Below, piece after piece: positions 46,716 to 59,214 of a stretch of DNA of 64,000 nt. Below the pieces are notes generated by a model. The model did not search any database. It was not told the origin of the DNA and worked only from the letters and a program-made list of their open reading frames with translations. The stretch covers positions 8,210,437 to 8,274,436 of the forward strand of contig OX104124.1 of the NCBI GenBank assembly GCA_944474755.1, given 5' to 3'. Position 1 is the stretch's first letter. Every line of letters starts with the position of its first letter. The position numbers and the translations under genes were made by a program. Origin of the DNA: Limnoperna fortunei. Lineage: Eukaryota > Mollusca > Bivalvia > Mytilida > Modiolidae.

Positions 46716-48055
46716 TCACATCAATATTCTTGATCAAGTTCTAAAAATGCATGTCGTAAAATATAGCAAGAATACAAATCTTCTTAGTAGGTGAACATAT
46801 TTATATGAAACCCCTTCATGAAATGTCTCCGTGTAAGAATGGCATTAAAAATGTAGTTTATATCCACTTAAAATTTATCCTTAACAATAATTGTTCCTAA
46901 GTATATATGAATAAAATGAATTATTTCATTTATGAATACTTTAATGTGACAATTTTAATGTTAGATCAATTGTTGCTCTATTCAAATTAAGACGGCGGGT
47001 AGACAGATTAACTTGCACATATATTAGTATGATTCTATATTGAATACTAAAACAAATGTAACTTAATTAAATCTATTAATGAAGGCGAAGTATCCTCTAG
47101 AGGTAGCTTCACGAGATGTGTAAGAATTTATCTACATGTTTATAGCAGTAAACAAATAAAATTGACATTAGTTTCAGTGTGCAACAGCCTAAAAGTAATT
47201 AATGCAGAAAACATTCAGATAAAATCTTGACCATCTTCAAGATATTGTATATGACTGCCTTCAGATTTCATCACTGTTGGATATTTGCTAGAACTACATG
47301 TATATCTATATGAGTCGTCAGAGAGGTACCTAGAGTCCAGTGAAATCTTGAACTTCTGGTAGATAGAATGCGCCACGTTAAGAAATTAGAATAAAGTACC
47401 ATTATATTTCATACATGTACCGGTATGTTAAACCGAACAGTCCATTTGAAAACTATTACTTATTACATGAAAGTGATACAGAGTAGAATCACTAAAATGG
47501 AACAACATGAATTAAGCCCCATACCATTTGAAAAATGGGGGGGGGGGTGACATGGCCCTTTAAACTTTACTGACGAAAAACTTACCCTGACTTATAATAG
47601 TTATGTAAGCTTAAATTATGTTGTTTCTCTTACAAAGTTGTTTTAGGTGCTAGTTAAAAGTAATTCGAAGAACAAACATTTTATAAACATTTGTATTAAT
47701 TTCTGCACATAATTTATCAGCATTTTCTTAAAAAAGATGGTATAGGTTCTAATTAATTTATAGTTTGTCCCAATATTAACCTAACAATAGATAACATTTG
47801 ATCATTTTAGTATTTTTCTCCCAGCCCCCTTTCTTCTAATCATTTTAAAAAATATGGCATATATATTGATGCGATCATTATATTGGATGCAGAATGGAAA
47901 TTTGCCTTCAGATATTTTTTTAGATCTGCCGCGAACGTTAAGTGTTAATATCAAATTCAAATTATTTAATTGGATAAAGCATATATAGTCATATTTACAA
48001 TATTGCGTAATCTAATACACAATAGATAGTACGTTTATCGACATAAAAGTATACT
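46716..48055. other. Noncoding; 11-G run at about 47537
   Basis: No gene is supported. A run of 11 G lies at about 47537-47547. Confidence 0.35.
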
Positions 48056-48061
48056 GGTATG

Positions 48062-48445
48062 TATGGCACGCCGTTATCGTCAAAAGTATGATTCAAAATA
48101 TCATCACAAATAACACTCAAAATTTTAAATTACACACTCAAAATTTTAAATTACACACTCAAAATTAAAAATATGCACTCAAAATTAAAATATGCACTCA
48201 AAATTTTACGAAAACACACTCAAAAGATAGATTGAAATTACACACTCAAAATTTTAATTCATGCACTCAAAACTGAAAATTACGAGTGTGTTTTCGTAAA
48301 ATTTTGAGTGCATATTTTAATTTTGAGTATGAAATTTAAAAATTTGAGTGCATATTTTTAATTTTGAGTGTGTAATTTAAAATTTTGAGTGTGTAATTTT
48401 TGATGATATTTTGAACCATACTTTTGACGAGAACGGCGTGCCATA
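48062..48445. mobile_element. 384-bp foldback element with internal CACTCAAAATT repeats
   Basis: The termini are TATGGCACGCCGTTATCGTC and, reversed, TATGGCACGCCGTTCTCGTC, continuing into AAAAGTATG. GGTATG flanks both ends (48056-48061 and 48446-48451), a 6-bp direct duplication that could be read as longer because the terminus begins with TA. The interior is made of short units of ACACTCAAAATT type on the left arm (about eight) and their reverse complements on the right arm (about five). The whole element can fold into one hairpin. There is no coding capacity. Confidence 0.85.
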
Positions 48446-48451
48446 GGTATG

Positions 48452-48924
48452 TATTCAATAATTATAATGAAATAATCAATTGTGAAAATATATAAAGTTT
48501 CTGTATAGTATGACAATGAGCACTAGTGGCATTTCGCTATACAATATGATGAGAATTATTTTTGAATAATTATACACATATATTTTTTCGAAAGATGTAA
48601 ATTTCTTAGTGTATAAGATTCTTTTAAATATGAACAAATATTCTTTAGTTCTTGTGTTGTATTTGGGTTAAGGAGACGATTGATGGGTGTGACTTTTTAC
48701 CCAAACTTACCCAAACATGCCCAAACTTATCCAAACTATACCCAAACACACATTAAACTAACATGTTTTTGCATTTCTATTATGTCTTAGCATTTTATAT
48801 ACTATATTTTTGATGGAAAATGTTATACAAGTAAATTTAGCATGACAATTTTCGCCGTTAAAATCGATCTTATGAAGCCCCTTATGATCGTGAAAAATGT
48901 ATTACCCAAACTCTCATTTAAATG
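48452..48924. other. Noncoding; short CCCAAAC repeat cluster
   Basis: Around 48698-48750 the motif TACCCAAACT-type is repeated four or five times in irregular form. No gene is supported. Confidence 0.4.
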
Positions 48925-48998
48925 ACAATAAAAAAACTGGACCCCTTGATATAGCTGTTAAATTGATGAAAGTGCAAGCGTTAAACACTGTTTAAACA
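48925..48998 (+). repeat. SINE tail fragment, plus strand
   Basis: AATAAAAAAACTGGACCCCT, TGATATAGCTGT and AAGCGTTAAACACTGTTTAA match the SINE tail. Confidence 0.75.
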
Positions 48999-50274
48999 AG
49001 CAAACTAATACGAGGTCATGTCATTGCATTATTATTGCCTACCATGTATCATTAGATTAATATTGTATACCATATATCTAAGGCAACTGTTTTTAGAAAT
49101 TTTATTGTTCTTGCAAAACTGTATATGTTCATGAACATAAAAAATCTAGGGTCTCTTCTCCGATTGGTTTGAGTGTAGTGTTCACATTAGTTTTGACATC
49201 TAATACCATATATACCTATTTTTTCTGTGACTATGTACTTTGTAGTTAATCAGAAATAAATGAAGGTAATAACAAAATGCCGTATAAAAGAAACTCAAAA
49301 AGACAATCCACAAATCAAACAATTTCCGAAACAGGGGCCACATATCTTCCTAAGTCAGAATTCATCTCTGCCACACAAGAAATTTTGACATCCCATATTA
49401 ATTGATTTATTACCCTCTATAAAATATGATTAAACAAAACAAACTGATAGACCAATTTCACATGCTAAATAGTCTGTCATTCTTATTTAATACACGTATA
49501 AAGTTAACTAAACTGATTTAAATTATAAACATAGATAATCGTTTTCATGGCTGCCGAAAAATTTTCTATCAACGTTTAAATGTTAAAAATTAATGGTTTG
49601 ACGACAAACCTTTACGAAAGACAAAACTACTCAAATGAAGAAGAGCAATATAACTTTCTACGATAAAATTCCACATTCTCGCCAATTCAAAATTGAAAGC
49701 CGCCCGTCAAATTTAAGGATAACCACACGACAAGATATAATCATTAAAAGCGTCAAATCAAGCAACATTTTCGCTAAACCGCGACAGTATATTAAGATAG
49801 AGAAGAGTATTATTGAGGAGATACTTTGTTAAACTGGGCGATGACCCATTTTATTGCGAAATGGTCTGATTTTAAGGGCAAAACGGTTATTATAGTCAAT
49901 GATGAAAAGTCGCCGTTTCAATGGAAGACCATCCCCCCCCCGCCCCCGAAGAATTAGACAAATAATTTTGAATTTTTTCCGTTGCAAATAAAAATCCTCA
50001 CAGGAGGACCACAAGTTTAACAAACTGTTTAAATAAATATCCCAATAAAATGGAATTTCTGTATAACGTTGCCCAAAACTACGTTTTGGCGACATATTGT
50101 TTTTGCAACGTTTCTTCTGATATTATTCCGCTTTCCACTTTTCTACCTTTCCCAAAAAATTTCTCAGAGACGCCTTAATAGAGCCAATCGCCCTTTTGAA
50201 ACATTTGAATATAAAATGTTATGTACTTCAACACTTTTTGAATCATTTTTTCATTTTTGTAGTGTGTAACACGT
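48999..50274. other. Mostly noncoding; unassigned ORF at 49635-49832 (+)
   Basis: A 65-codon plus-strand ORF starts MKKSNITFYDKIPHSRQFKI and ends IEKSIIEEILC. Its residue mix is protein-like, but there is no known domain, no clear splice site and no promoter evidence. The remainder has no feature apart from a C-rich run near 49935. Confidence 0.25.
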
Positions 50275-51738
50275 AATAGTTTTTATACATCTTTAATATA
50301 ATCTACAGGGTAAAGTTTCTTTTTTCAAGGAGAATAGTTCTTGTTCCCCCGTAATACAATACAGAGATATAAGGTATCTTATTTTCATGAGTCATCTTTC
50401 TAATTCCTCTTTTGTACAATGTATAAATGTAAGGCATCCTCATAAGTCAGGGTTTCTGTGTCCACACGTGTCCACGAAACCCTAACAAACTTAGCGAGGA
50501 AATTCCTGGGCTATAAGTTACTATTTTGATTGGCTACATCATACCTTGATGTATATATAGCCAATCAAAAGCCCGCTTTCATTCACGACTTTGTTAGGGG
50601 ATATCCCGATGTCGATTGTAAATAAACCAAACGGATGTGTTGCATAGACCATGTGTAAATCAGTGTATTTTGTACAGTAATGTTAATAGTTTGTTATTAC
50701 CGCGTTATTTATTAGTTGCGTTACGTTTTCTTCCAACTCAAGAATGAGTAAGAATTACTACTGCCAAACACTTTCTTCTTTCAAGCAATTTCGTTGGTTG
50801 CTATTTTGAAGGATTGGCGTCATACGAAAATCTTCTAGCCCGGGAATTTCCCTGTTACCTTTGTCAGGGTTTCGAAACCCCGACAAACTTAGCGAGGAAA
50901 TTCCCAGGCATTAAGTTACTATTTTGATTGGCTACATCATACTTTGATGTAGCCAATCAAAAGCCCGCTTTCATTCACGACTTGGTTAAAGGATATCCCG
51001 ATGTCGATTGTAAATAAACCAAACGGAGGTGTTGCATAGACCATGTGTAAATCAGTGTATTTTGTACAGTAATGTTAATAGTTTGTTATTTATTAGTTGC
51101 GCTACGTTTTCGTCCAACTCAAGAATGAGTAAGAATGACTACTGCCAAACACTTTCTTCTTTCAAGCAATTTCATTGGTTGCTATTTTGAAGGATTGGCG
51201 TCATACGAAAATCTTCTAGCCCGGGAATTTCCCTGTAACCTTTGTCAGGGCCACATGTGGACACAGAAACCCTGACTTGTGAGGATGAGATGTAAGGTAG
51301 CTGATTGTTCATGGGTAATAGTTTTATTCATGTTTAATATAATATACAGGGTAAAGTTGCTTTTTTCAAGGAGTATAGTTCTTGTTCCCCCATAATACAA
51401 TACAGAGATATAAGGTATCTTATTTTCATGGATCATCTTTCTGATTCCTCTTTTGTACATGTATAGATGTAAGGTAGCTGATTTTCATGAGTAATAGTTT
51501 TATACATGTTTAATATAATCTACAGGGTAAAGTTGCTTTTTTCAAGGAGTATAGTTCTTGTTCTCCCATAATACAATACAGAGATATAAGGTATTTTATT
51601 TTCATGGATCATCTTTCTGATTCCTCTTTTGTACAATGTATACTAGATGTAAGGTAGCTGATTTTTCATGGGTAATAGTTTTATGTTTAATAAAAAAATA
51701 CAAAACAGAAATTTCAGGTATCTTATTTTCATACATCT
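50275..51738 (-). repeat. About 175-bp tandem repeat array, reverse orientation, interrupted by a foldback element
   Basis: The reversed units contain CCCATGAAAATAAGATACCT, AAGAACTATACTCCTTGAAA and ACCCTGTAGATTATATTAAA. Landmarks at about 51309, 51487 and 51667 give a period near 178 bp. A first partial unit at 50275-50434 is separated from the rest by the inserted element at 50435-51289. Confidence 0.85.
50435..51289. mobile_element. 855-bp foldback (hAT-like MITE) with two internal tandem units
   Basis: The outer inverted termini are CATCCTCATAAGTCAGGG and, reversed, CATCCTCACAAGTCAGGG, continuing into TTTCTGTGTCCACA. ATGTAAGG flanks both sides (50427-50434 and 51290-51297), an 8-bp direct duplication as made by hAT transposases. 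The interior holds two similar units (about 50475-50874 and 50873-51250). Each begins CGAAACCCTAACAAAC or CGAAACCCCGACAAAC and ends CCTTTGTCAGGG, with its own inverted ends sharing AGGAAATTCC and GGGAATTTCCC. Each unit contains a smaller palindrome around TTGATTGGCTACATCA. It has no coding capacity. Confidence 0.8.
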
Positions 51739-51749
51739 AATGGCAAATT

Positions 51750-52715
51750 ATTCTACATGTTAATGGTCGCAGGCAGAAAATATTCAGAGTAGAACTTCGT
51801 TCTTGTACGAACATTAACAATATTTTCGACTTGGCGAGTAAAATGACTATGTCGATCACCAATTGAACTAGGAACAAGTTCCCATAAATAATTTGGGGAT
51901 TCCTTGTTTATAATCTTATGTACATGTAATTGAATAAGTCGATGTTTTTCCCTCCTAGCCGAAAGTTTTTCCCAACCCGTTTCTTGATAAAGTTTTTCTA
52001 ACGACGTCAATTTTGTCCCTCCCGTAACAATGCGCATAGCGTCTATCTGGACACTCTCTAACTTGTAAACTAAGTATTGTTAATAGTTATGCCATACCAC
52101 ATCGCCATATTCCAGAATTGGTCTAATATAAGAAAAGTAAATTCTCTCCAGGACATACCTGTCAAGGACAAATCGTACCCTACGAAGGAAATTAACTCTA
52201 TTATAAGCTTTTTGAACAATGTAATTAATGTGGTCATGCCAAGAACCATTACTTGAAAAATAAATACCTAAGTGTTTGTGTGAAGCGACTTCTTGAATAT
52301 TGAGCCCGTCCATAACAATAGGTGGATGAATTGGCTTGATTGATTTACGAGATATAGTTATCATTTCAGTTTTATGTGGGTTAAATTGTACTAACCACTT
52401 TCTGACCAGCTATGAATTTTAGCTAGATCCCTATTTAATATGTCAGCAGCGACTTTGGGACTATCTACTATTATATAAATGCTAGTGTCGTCTGCAAATA
52501 GCTTAACACAAGCATTAATATCTTCTACAATATCATTAATAAATAAAAGAAACAATAAAGACCCTAAAATGGAACCCTGAGGAACACGATGTCCAGTCAG
52601 AACTACCACCGCTTAAAACCACTCATTGTTCCCTTCCTGAAAGATAGTTTTTAAACCAGTGTAATAAATTTCCATCAATACCATAATTCTGAAGTTTGAA
52701 TAAGAGTCCTAAGAG
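51750..52715 (-). pseudogene. Non-LTR retrotransposon (Jockey/CR1-type) polymerase remnant, 5' truncated
   Basis: The minus strand reads, in order, [55 protein letters not shown] (the catalytic FADD), [65 protein letters not shown] and AMRIVTGGTKLTSLEKLYQE. This is the thumb and C-terminal part of a LINE reverse transcriptase. There are frameshifts near 52393 and 52610 and a TAA stop near 52081 after VVWHNY. The polymerase fingers and the endonuclease are missing. Its left edge passes straight into the 175-bp repeat array. Confidence 0.85.
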
Positions 52716-53389
52716 AAACTCGCTTGTTTCTGTTTTCGCATGTAAATTGCAGTGTTATCTGTTTTTTTTCGATTTTTGAAGTCGCTGTTTTCTGATGTAA
52801 ATTGTTGTTATCTGTTATCATTATTTTAAATCTACTGTTATCTGTTTTGAGAAAAATTAAAAAGTGTTAACCTGTTAATGAAATGAAAGAAAAGGAAACA
52901 ACCCTATTGTTCCCGGGGAAATAAAACAAAAGGGAAACAACTCTTTGTTCACCGGTAAATAACCTTTAAGTTAAAAAACAAATAAAAAGGTCAACAATGC
53001 AGAAGTTTAGATGAGAACAACACAAATTTCAGTAAATTAAAATGTACATGTACATGTTTATTGTTGGCGTACAATATAATAAAACAAGAACGACCCTCTC
53101 TTATTTAGGGACACATTCATATTTGTAAACTAACCCTCGTTGAAGTTGATTGGCTCGAGTTCGGGTTTAGAAATTTGATTATTGCCCTCAAGAAGGTGAA
53201 GTCAACGTGAAAGTACTAGATTGATTATTTCATTACTTTATTTATTTATTCCATAGTTCTGCTCTACATTCTCTTTTCTTACTTTTGCTACCATTCACTT
53301 TCTCCTATGACTTCACTGTCACCTTTATTGTTATTATTTACCTAACAATATACCGGTATATTTATGCATGACAAATGTCAGAAATATGA
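52716..53389. other. Spacer between the LINE remnant and the right 175-bp array
   Basis: The part 52720-52870 carries repeated CTGTTATCTGTTTT motifs. The reverse complement of 55050-55210 shows similar motifs (CTGTTATCTGTTTTCTTAAA, TTTTTCGATTTTTAACTCGC), hinting at a further inverted pair. No gene is supported. Confidence 0.45.
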
Positions 53390-54860
53390 CCCATTAAAAT
53401 AGGATACCTTACAGCTATGTATTGCATGATGGGTAAATAAGAATTATAATCCTCGAAAAAAGTAACCTTACCCTGTAGATTTTTGTAAGCATCTATAAAA
53501 CTATTACCTATGAAAAATCGGCAACATTTCATCTATGCATTACAACAAAGTGAGTAATCAGAAAGATGACCCATGAAATAAGATACCTTATATCTATGTA
53601 TTGTATGATAGAGGTATAAAACTATTATCCTTAAAAAGCATCTCTGTATTGTATTATAGGGGACCAAGAACTATACTCCTTGAAAAAAGCGACCTTACCC
53701 TGTAGATTATATTAAATATGTTTAAAACTATTACTCGTGAAAAATCAGCTACCTTACAAAAAGAGGAATCAGAAAGATGACACATGGAAATAAGATACCT
53801 AAAATTTCTGTACTGTTTGATAGAGGAATAAGAAATAATATAATCCTTGAAGAAGCAAACTACCCTGTAGATTATATATTAAAGATAAATACAATTATTA
53901 CCCATGAAAAATCAGCTACCTTACATCTTTACATTGTATAACAGAGGAATCAGCAGTATGTCCCATGAAAATAAAATACCTGAAATTTCTGTATTGTATG
54001 ATAGAGGAATAAAAATTAAAATCCTTGAAAAAAGCAAGCTTACCCTGTAGATTATATAATTAAGATGTATAAAACTATTACCCATGAAATATCAGCTGCC
54101 TTAAATCTAAATATTGTACAAAAGAGGAATCAGAAAGATGACCCATGAAAATAAGGTACCTTATATCAATGTATTGTATGACAGAAGTATAAAACTATTA
54201 TCCTTAAAAAAGCAACCTTCCCCTATAGATTATATTAAACATAAAACTATTACCCATGAACAATCAGCTACCTTACATCTATATATTGTACAAAAGAGGA
54301 ATTAGAAAGATGACCCATGAAAATAAGATACCTTATATCTCTATATTGTATTAAGGGGGACCAAGAACTATACTCCTTGAAAAAAAGCAACCTTACCCTG
54401 AAGATTATATTAAACATGTACAAAACTATTACCCATGAAAAATCAGCTACCTTACATCTATACATTATACAAAGAGGCATCAGAAAGATGACCCATGAAA
54501 ATAAGATACCTGAAATTTCTTTACTGTTTGATAGAGGAATACGAAATATAATCCTTGAAAAAGCAAGCTACCCGGTAGATTATATTAAAGCTAAATAAAA
54601 CTATTACCAATGAAATACCAGCTACCTTACATCTATACATTGTGCAACATAACAATCAGAAATATGACCCATGAGAATAAGATACCTGAAATTTCTGTAC
54701 TGTATGATAGAGGAATAAGAAATATAATCCTTGAAAAAGCAAGCTACCCTGTAGATTATATTAAAGATAAATAAAATTATTACCCATGAAAAATCAGCTA
54801 CCTTACATCTTTGCATTGAATAACAGAGGAATCAGCAGTATGTCCCATGAAGGTCTACCT
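53390..54860 (+). repeat. About 175-bp tandem repeat array, forward orientation
   Basis: The landmark CCCATGAAAAATCAGCTACC recurs near 53733, 53901, 54081, 54253, 54432, 54608 and 54783, giving intervals of 168-180 bp. Each unit contains two related halves: CCCATGAAAAATCAGCTACC then TTACATCTATACATTGTACA, and CCCATGAAAATAAGATACCT then TATATCTCTGTATTGTATTA. The unit therefore looks like an old dimer. Orientation is opposite to the array at 50275-51738. Confidence 0.85.
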
Positions 54861-56442
54861 CGTTAAGTGTATTTAAAAATAAATTGTTGACTCGTAGCAA
54901 AGAAACCCCAAAATACTATTACTTCGGAACTCGAAAAGGGCAGATTCTACATTGAAGGCTTCGTATGAACAGTAGTTCTCTAAATGAACACCTGTTTCTG
55001 CGAAACCTTGTACATATTATTGAAATTTATATTAATAAATATGTTTTAACTAACAAGCGAGTTAAAAATCGAAAAATAACCAGACAACAACAGTATCTCA
55101 TCGAAGGGCAATAGTGTTCTGATTATTAACAGTAAACAGTGTTTTCATTTTCGTTATAACAGTTTACAACAATTTCAATTTTTAAGAAAACAGATAACAG
55201 CTAATGGTTGAAAAACAGGTACCAGTTACTTTATTTACAGACGTGTAAAAATGACCAAAACACGTTAACAGAAAAGATCTTCCCCCATACTATCGACACT
55301 GATCATCTATCAATATCAAAAATATTTTAAGAAAATTTATGAAAGCTTTCCACAAACAAGTCCCATTAACTACCATTAAAAATCCGAATTTTACCACGAA
55401 ATAGGAAGCGCATATCTATCAAATTAAAAAGTCCCCAAAGATTCAAGAAAATTTGATGAAAACCGAAAGTTTTTGAGCAAGATTATGAAAACAACCCCAC
55501 CCCCTTTTCATGTACCAAGTCCAATAAATCAGAGATTACCAACAAGTATACAGACTATGACACTAATACAATAAACAAACATGTGCAGTTTGTAAAAAAA
55601 AATCTGTGAATCTTATTTGCAAGATACGAAGGATGGACATTTGTATACCATAATACGCACGCATGGGGGGGATCTGTCATTGACAGGCGTATACAAATGA
55701 AAATGAAAAATGTTTAATTGATTATTCCATTTTAAACTACATTTACGTAAAATTTAGGTGAAGCTAGCATTTAAAATTTGGGTTTTTTTATTTCTTTGAT
55801 CAATTAAAATTAATAAGTTGCTAAATTTATCTTTTGTAATTATGCGATAATTGGGAGATAGTCAAAAACATACCTAAAGACACAATTCCAACAATCATTT
55901 CGCCCACAAATGTTTTCAGAGCAAATCTAGGGAATGTAGAACAAACGTTTTGTAAATTATTTAGTAACAGAACCCAGTTTATGCCGTTATGGCATTGTAG
56001 ATAGTAAATAACATTATAAAAATAACAGTTTGTTTATTAAAATAAGTATTTTAATAACTCACGCCTATCTAACTCCACCTTACGGTATAAGGGAGATAAA
56101 TCTAATTAATTTATGTCATACGGTAGCTTGTTTACATGGGTAGTCAATTTTTAATAGCTCCGCGGTATTAAAATTTACTACCGTAGCTAATTTTCATAGG
56201 TAACTCGATATTAATACGACACCGGCACAGAGAACATAACTGGTTCCCAGAAATAACCTCTGCCACATGTCATTCCCCATTTACTGCGGGACTACATTTG
56301 TCGTCTGCTTGTAACGTTTGTAAACAATGAATGATGTTTATAAAATAACACACGAGATCTTTTTTATTTTTATATAGTCTATTTATACACTTTTGATATA
56401 GTTTTACATTGCAATTACTGCGTTTGTACGCGAAGCTTATCT
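54861..56442. other. Noncoding
   Basis: The stretch 55050-55210 resembles the inverse of 52720-52870. Otherwise I see only AT-rich sequence and a short G run near 55665. Confidence 0.35.
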
Positions 56443-56823
56443 TCAATGAGAGATATCTCTCACAATGTCAACCAATGGTATGTCAGAGGTGATTGAGGTT
56501 GACGTAGGATACCCAGAATCTTTTGAGTGGAGATTGTTAATTCGTAAGCATGACATAACAACTGTAAATGTGTAAAGCAAGAATGCATTCCGGTAAAAGA
56601 TGATATTCCGGATAGTGCAATGAATATAAATAAAATGCCTAGGAATGGCTGACTTTAGTGCATCCCTTAAAAATGGAATGTTGTACAAATAATACCGTGA
56701 AATATAGTATTTATTATGAGAAGGTAAAGAAATTTTGTGACGATCCACGTGCATCAATAACCATATATTTGTTTCTAAAATTGTCAAACTACTGCGACAT
56801 ATTAGGGTTATGCTGATACTCAC
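56443..56823 (-). CDS. Unassigned 126-codon ORF
   Basis: One of the longer open frames in the right part. It starts MSISITLICRSSLTILE and ends with SDIPLVDIVRDISH. I see no domain, no signal peptide and no transmembrane segment of convincing form. In AT-rich DNA a frame of this length can occur by chance. There is no neighbouring exon that I could connect to it. It is listed because it is long for the region, not because it is recognised. Confidence 0.2.
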   Translation of the reverse strand: MSISITLICRSSLTILETNIWLLMHVDRHKISLPSHNKYYISRYYLYNIPFLRDALKSAIPRHFIYIHCTIRNIIFYRNAFLLYTFTVVMSCLRINNLHSKDSGYPTSTSITSDIPLVDIVRDISH

Positions 56824-57408
56824 CTGTGTATTTTACGAATATGTAAATTAGAAAAAGTTCTTAAAAAATTTAGCTTTATAATCTCGTATAATGTAATGCC
56901 CATCTACCTACCAAGAAAATACATAGATTTTAAAGCTTTTTCTTGTAAGTATTTTTTGAGGTTAGAAAAGATCCCATTTTTGTAAACAAAATTCCAAGAT
57001 ATTTATTTTGACTTACTATTTCAATTAGTATTGGTATTGTTTGATATTTCTTCCTTTAGAAAAAAAATCATTATCTTACTTTTTTGTATTTTTTTCAGTT
57101 TCCATTTTTCAGAATATTTTGAAAAATAGTATTTTTAATAGTAGTTGGGCATCTTCATTGGTTTTAGCGAATAATATCGTGGCGTCAGATATATCAGATT
57201 CTATATCAGTATGAATTATGTAATTAATATTCAAGGATTAATCCTTATGTATATCTTGAAATTAGTTAAATATTGTCGTTACAGATACTTCAGTGTGTTC
57301 TCTCTTTTTTGTTGTTAAATATTTGCCAAAACTATTTAGAGAATGACATTATTACAAGTTTTCATTTCTGCGCCTTGAGGTGTGAGGTGTTTATATCTAT
57401 TCTTTTTG
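56824..57408. other. Noncoding
   Basis: AT-rich sequence, no feature that I can support. Confidence 0.35.
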
Positions 57409-57472
57409 TAGACAAATCTACAAAGCTTGAATAATCTTTTTGTAGTATATTTAAGCTTTGTAGATTGGTCTA
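57409..57472. repeat. Inverted repeat, about 22-bp arms
   Basis: The left arm TAGACAAATCTACAAAGCTT (57409 onward) pairs with AAGCTTTGTAGATTGGTCTA (ending 57472) around a loop of about 19 nt, with one or two mismatches. Confidence 0.75.
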
Positions 57473-58411
57473 AACATGGTCATGTGGCTTGTCCACAATA
57501 CCTTGTTTCTTTAGGGTAACTTGGCATTATCTTTTATAAGACCTACGACTGATTTTGACCATAATTAACACGACGGGTGTCGATCGTGAAATGTAATTGT
57601 ATGTTTTGGATGCGAGTTTTCTGTTTGAAATTGCTTTAGATAGTTTGCTGATGCTTGGACTGGCTGTATGAGCACGGTCACATGAATTGGATGTATGAAA
57701 ACGGTCGCAATTCTTTGACATGATACCGCATTCAAAAAGCACTGACATGCAGGTTATTAAGTATCTCTACAATAGAGTTTATAGTTTATTTTATAGATCT
57801 TTCTTACATAAATCTGATTACATTGTAACAATCATAAGTATATTTTAAGTATTTTTTTTTATTCCAAAATTTGTTTTCTTGTTACTTATTAAAAGAATTG
57901 AAATCCTGAAGGAAACATCTGGCAAAGTAAATCATATGCGTGATAATTTTTTGAAACTTCCGGATCTGCTCACTACTTCGACCTTGACCTACTTATAGCC
58001 TTGCTGCTAGGAAAGATAACATTTACTGCTTAATAAATTCAATTACAGCTGCAGTATAAACAAACATTTGCTATGTGTTTAATTTAAAAATCATAGAAAT
58101 GCGAAATCTATTTTAAAAGTAAAAAAAGTTAATTATAATTAAATTCGAAAAAACTTGTAACAACCTACATATACATACCGCTAAGCACGAGAGAGCTCTT
58201 AAAACTGAAAAAGCCCTGTTCTGATTATGCATTGTTTGGTTTCAGCGGATTTATTTCTCTTTATTAATACTCTACAACGTGCTCTACTTTTATAGCTTTG
58301 TATCACTATCCATATCTTGCTAACCCAAGCTTTTAATTCACAAATTCTTTTGTGCAGGTGACATATGACATTTGTATGTGGCATTGCATTTTCTCACTAA
58401 TAAGACAACAT
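57473..58411. other. Noncoding
   Basis: ORFs at 57527 and 58199 on the minus strand have no recognisable domain. I support no gene. Confidence 0.35.
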
Positions 58412-58450
58412 GGTACCTACCGGTATTTTAAGCAAATGCCGGTAGGTACC
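58412..58450. repeat. Perfect 12-bp inverted repeat
   Basis: GGTACCTACCGG at 58412 pairs exactly with CCGGTAGGTACC ending at 58450, around a loop of about 15 nt. It is GC-rich against an AT-rich background, so it would form a stable stem. Confidence 0.85.
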
Positions 58451-59214
58451 GAGGGCCGTTTATGATGAGTTTGAGTGAGTCGACCTCATTTAGAATCGGT
58501 GAATAATCGAAAATAAGCGCTTCATCCTTATAAGTTTATAAGTTTATATATATTTACTATCTTTTCCCATTGAAACTGACTTTTTACATAAAGTTCCATT
58601 ATAAGTGTGTGACGCGTACGAATATACACGATAAAATAACGACGAAAACGAAGTCGTTTTGGTGGGAATGACTGGCATTGAAAACTAATATTTTTAACGA
58701 TTTGCCGAGTAGATTAATACTAAAAACAAAAGAAGATAGAACAGCAAACAATATTTTCGCGAACTCCGCATACTTGCTTTACTCATTGTACCGTGGTTTC
58801 AATGTAACGCCATACCTTTCTTAAAATACAAAGTAAACCTGGTAACACGTTCTTTCTTTAATACGATATCACTACCCGATAAATATATAATTAGGAAAAA
58901 ACAAAAATCATTGTTCTATAATTTTTGCAGTGTTTGCAGTGAAAATGGAAGAAGTTATGCTGAAACATAGAGTAGTGGCGAATCCGTACATCTTGCTCAT
59001 TTTGTTGATTTGTTGTGACTGAGAAAATAGATGATAGTTTTACGGCTATTGCATTATTTGAAATGTTTTATTTAAAATAGAAACACATTTTCAAGCATCG
59101 TTTATAAATGCCCACCAACTCACATTTCGTCTACACTCAAATTTGGCGATGATTTGGATAAAAAAGACGATGATTAACTGCAACTTTAGCTTTAAAGAAT
59201 TATAAGGATTTAAC
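58451..59214. other. Noncoding
   Basis: AT-rich sequence, no feature that I can support. Confidence 0.35.
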
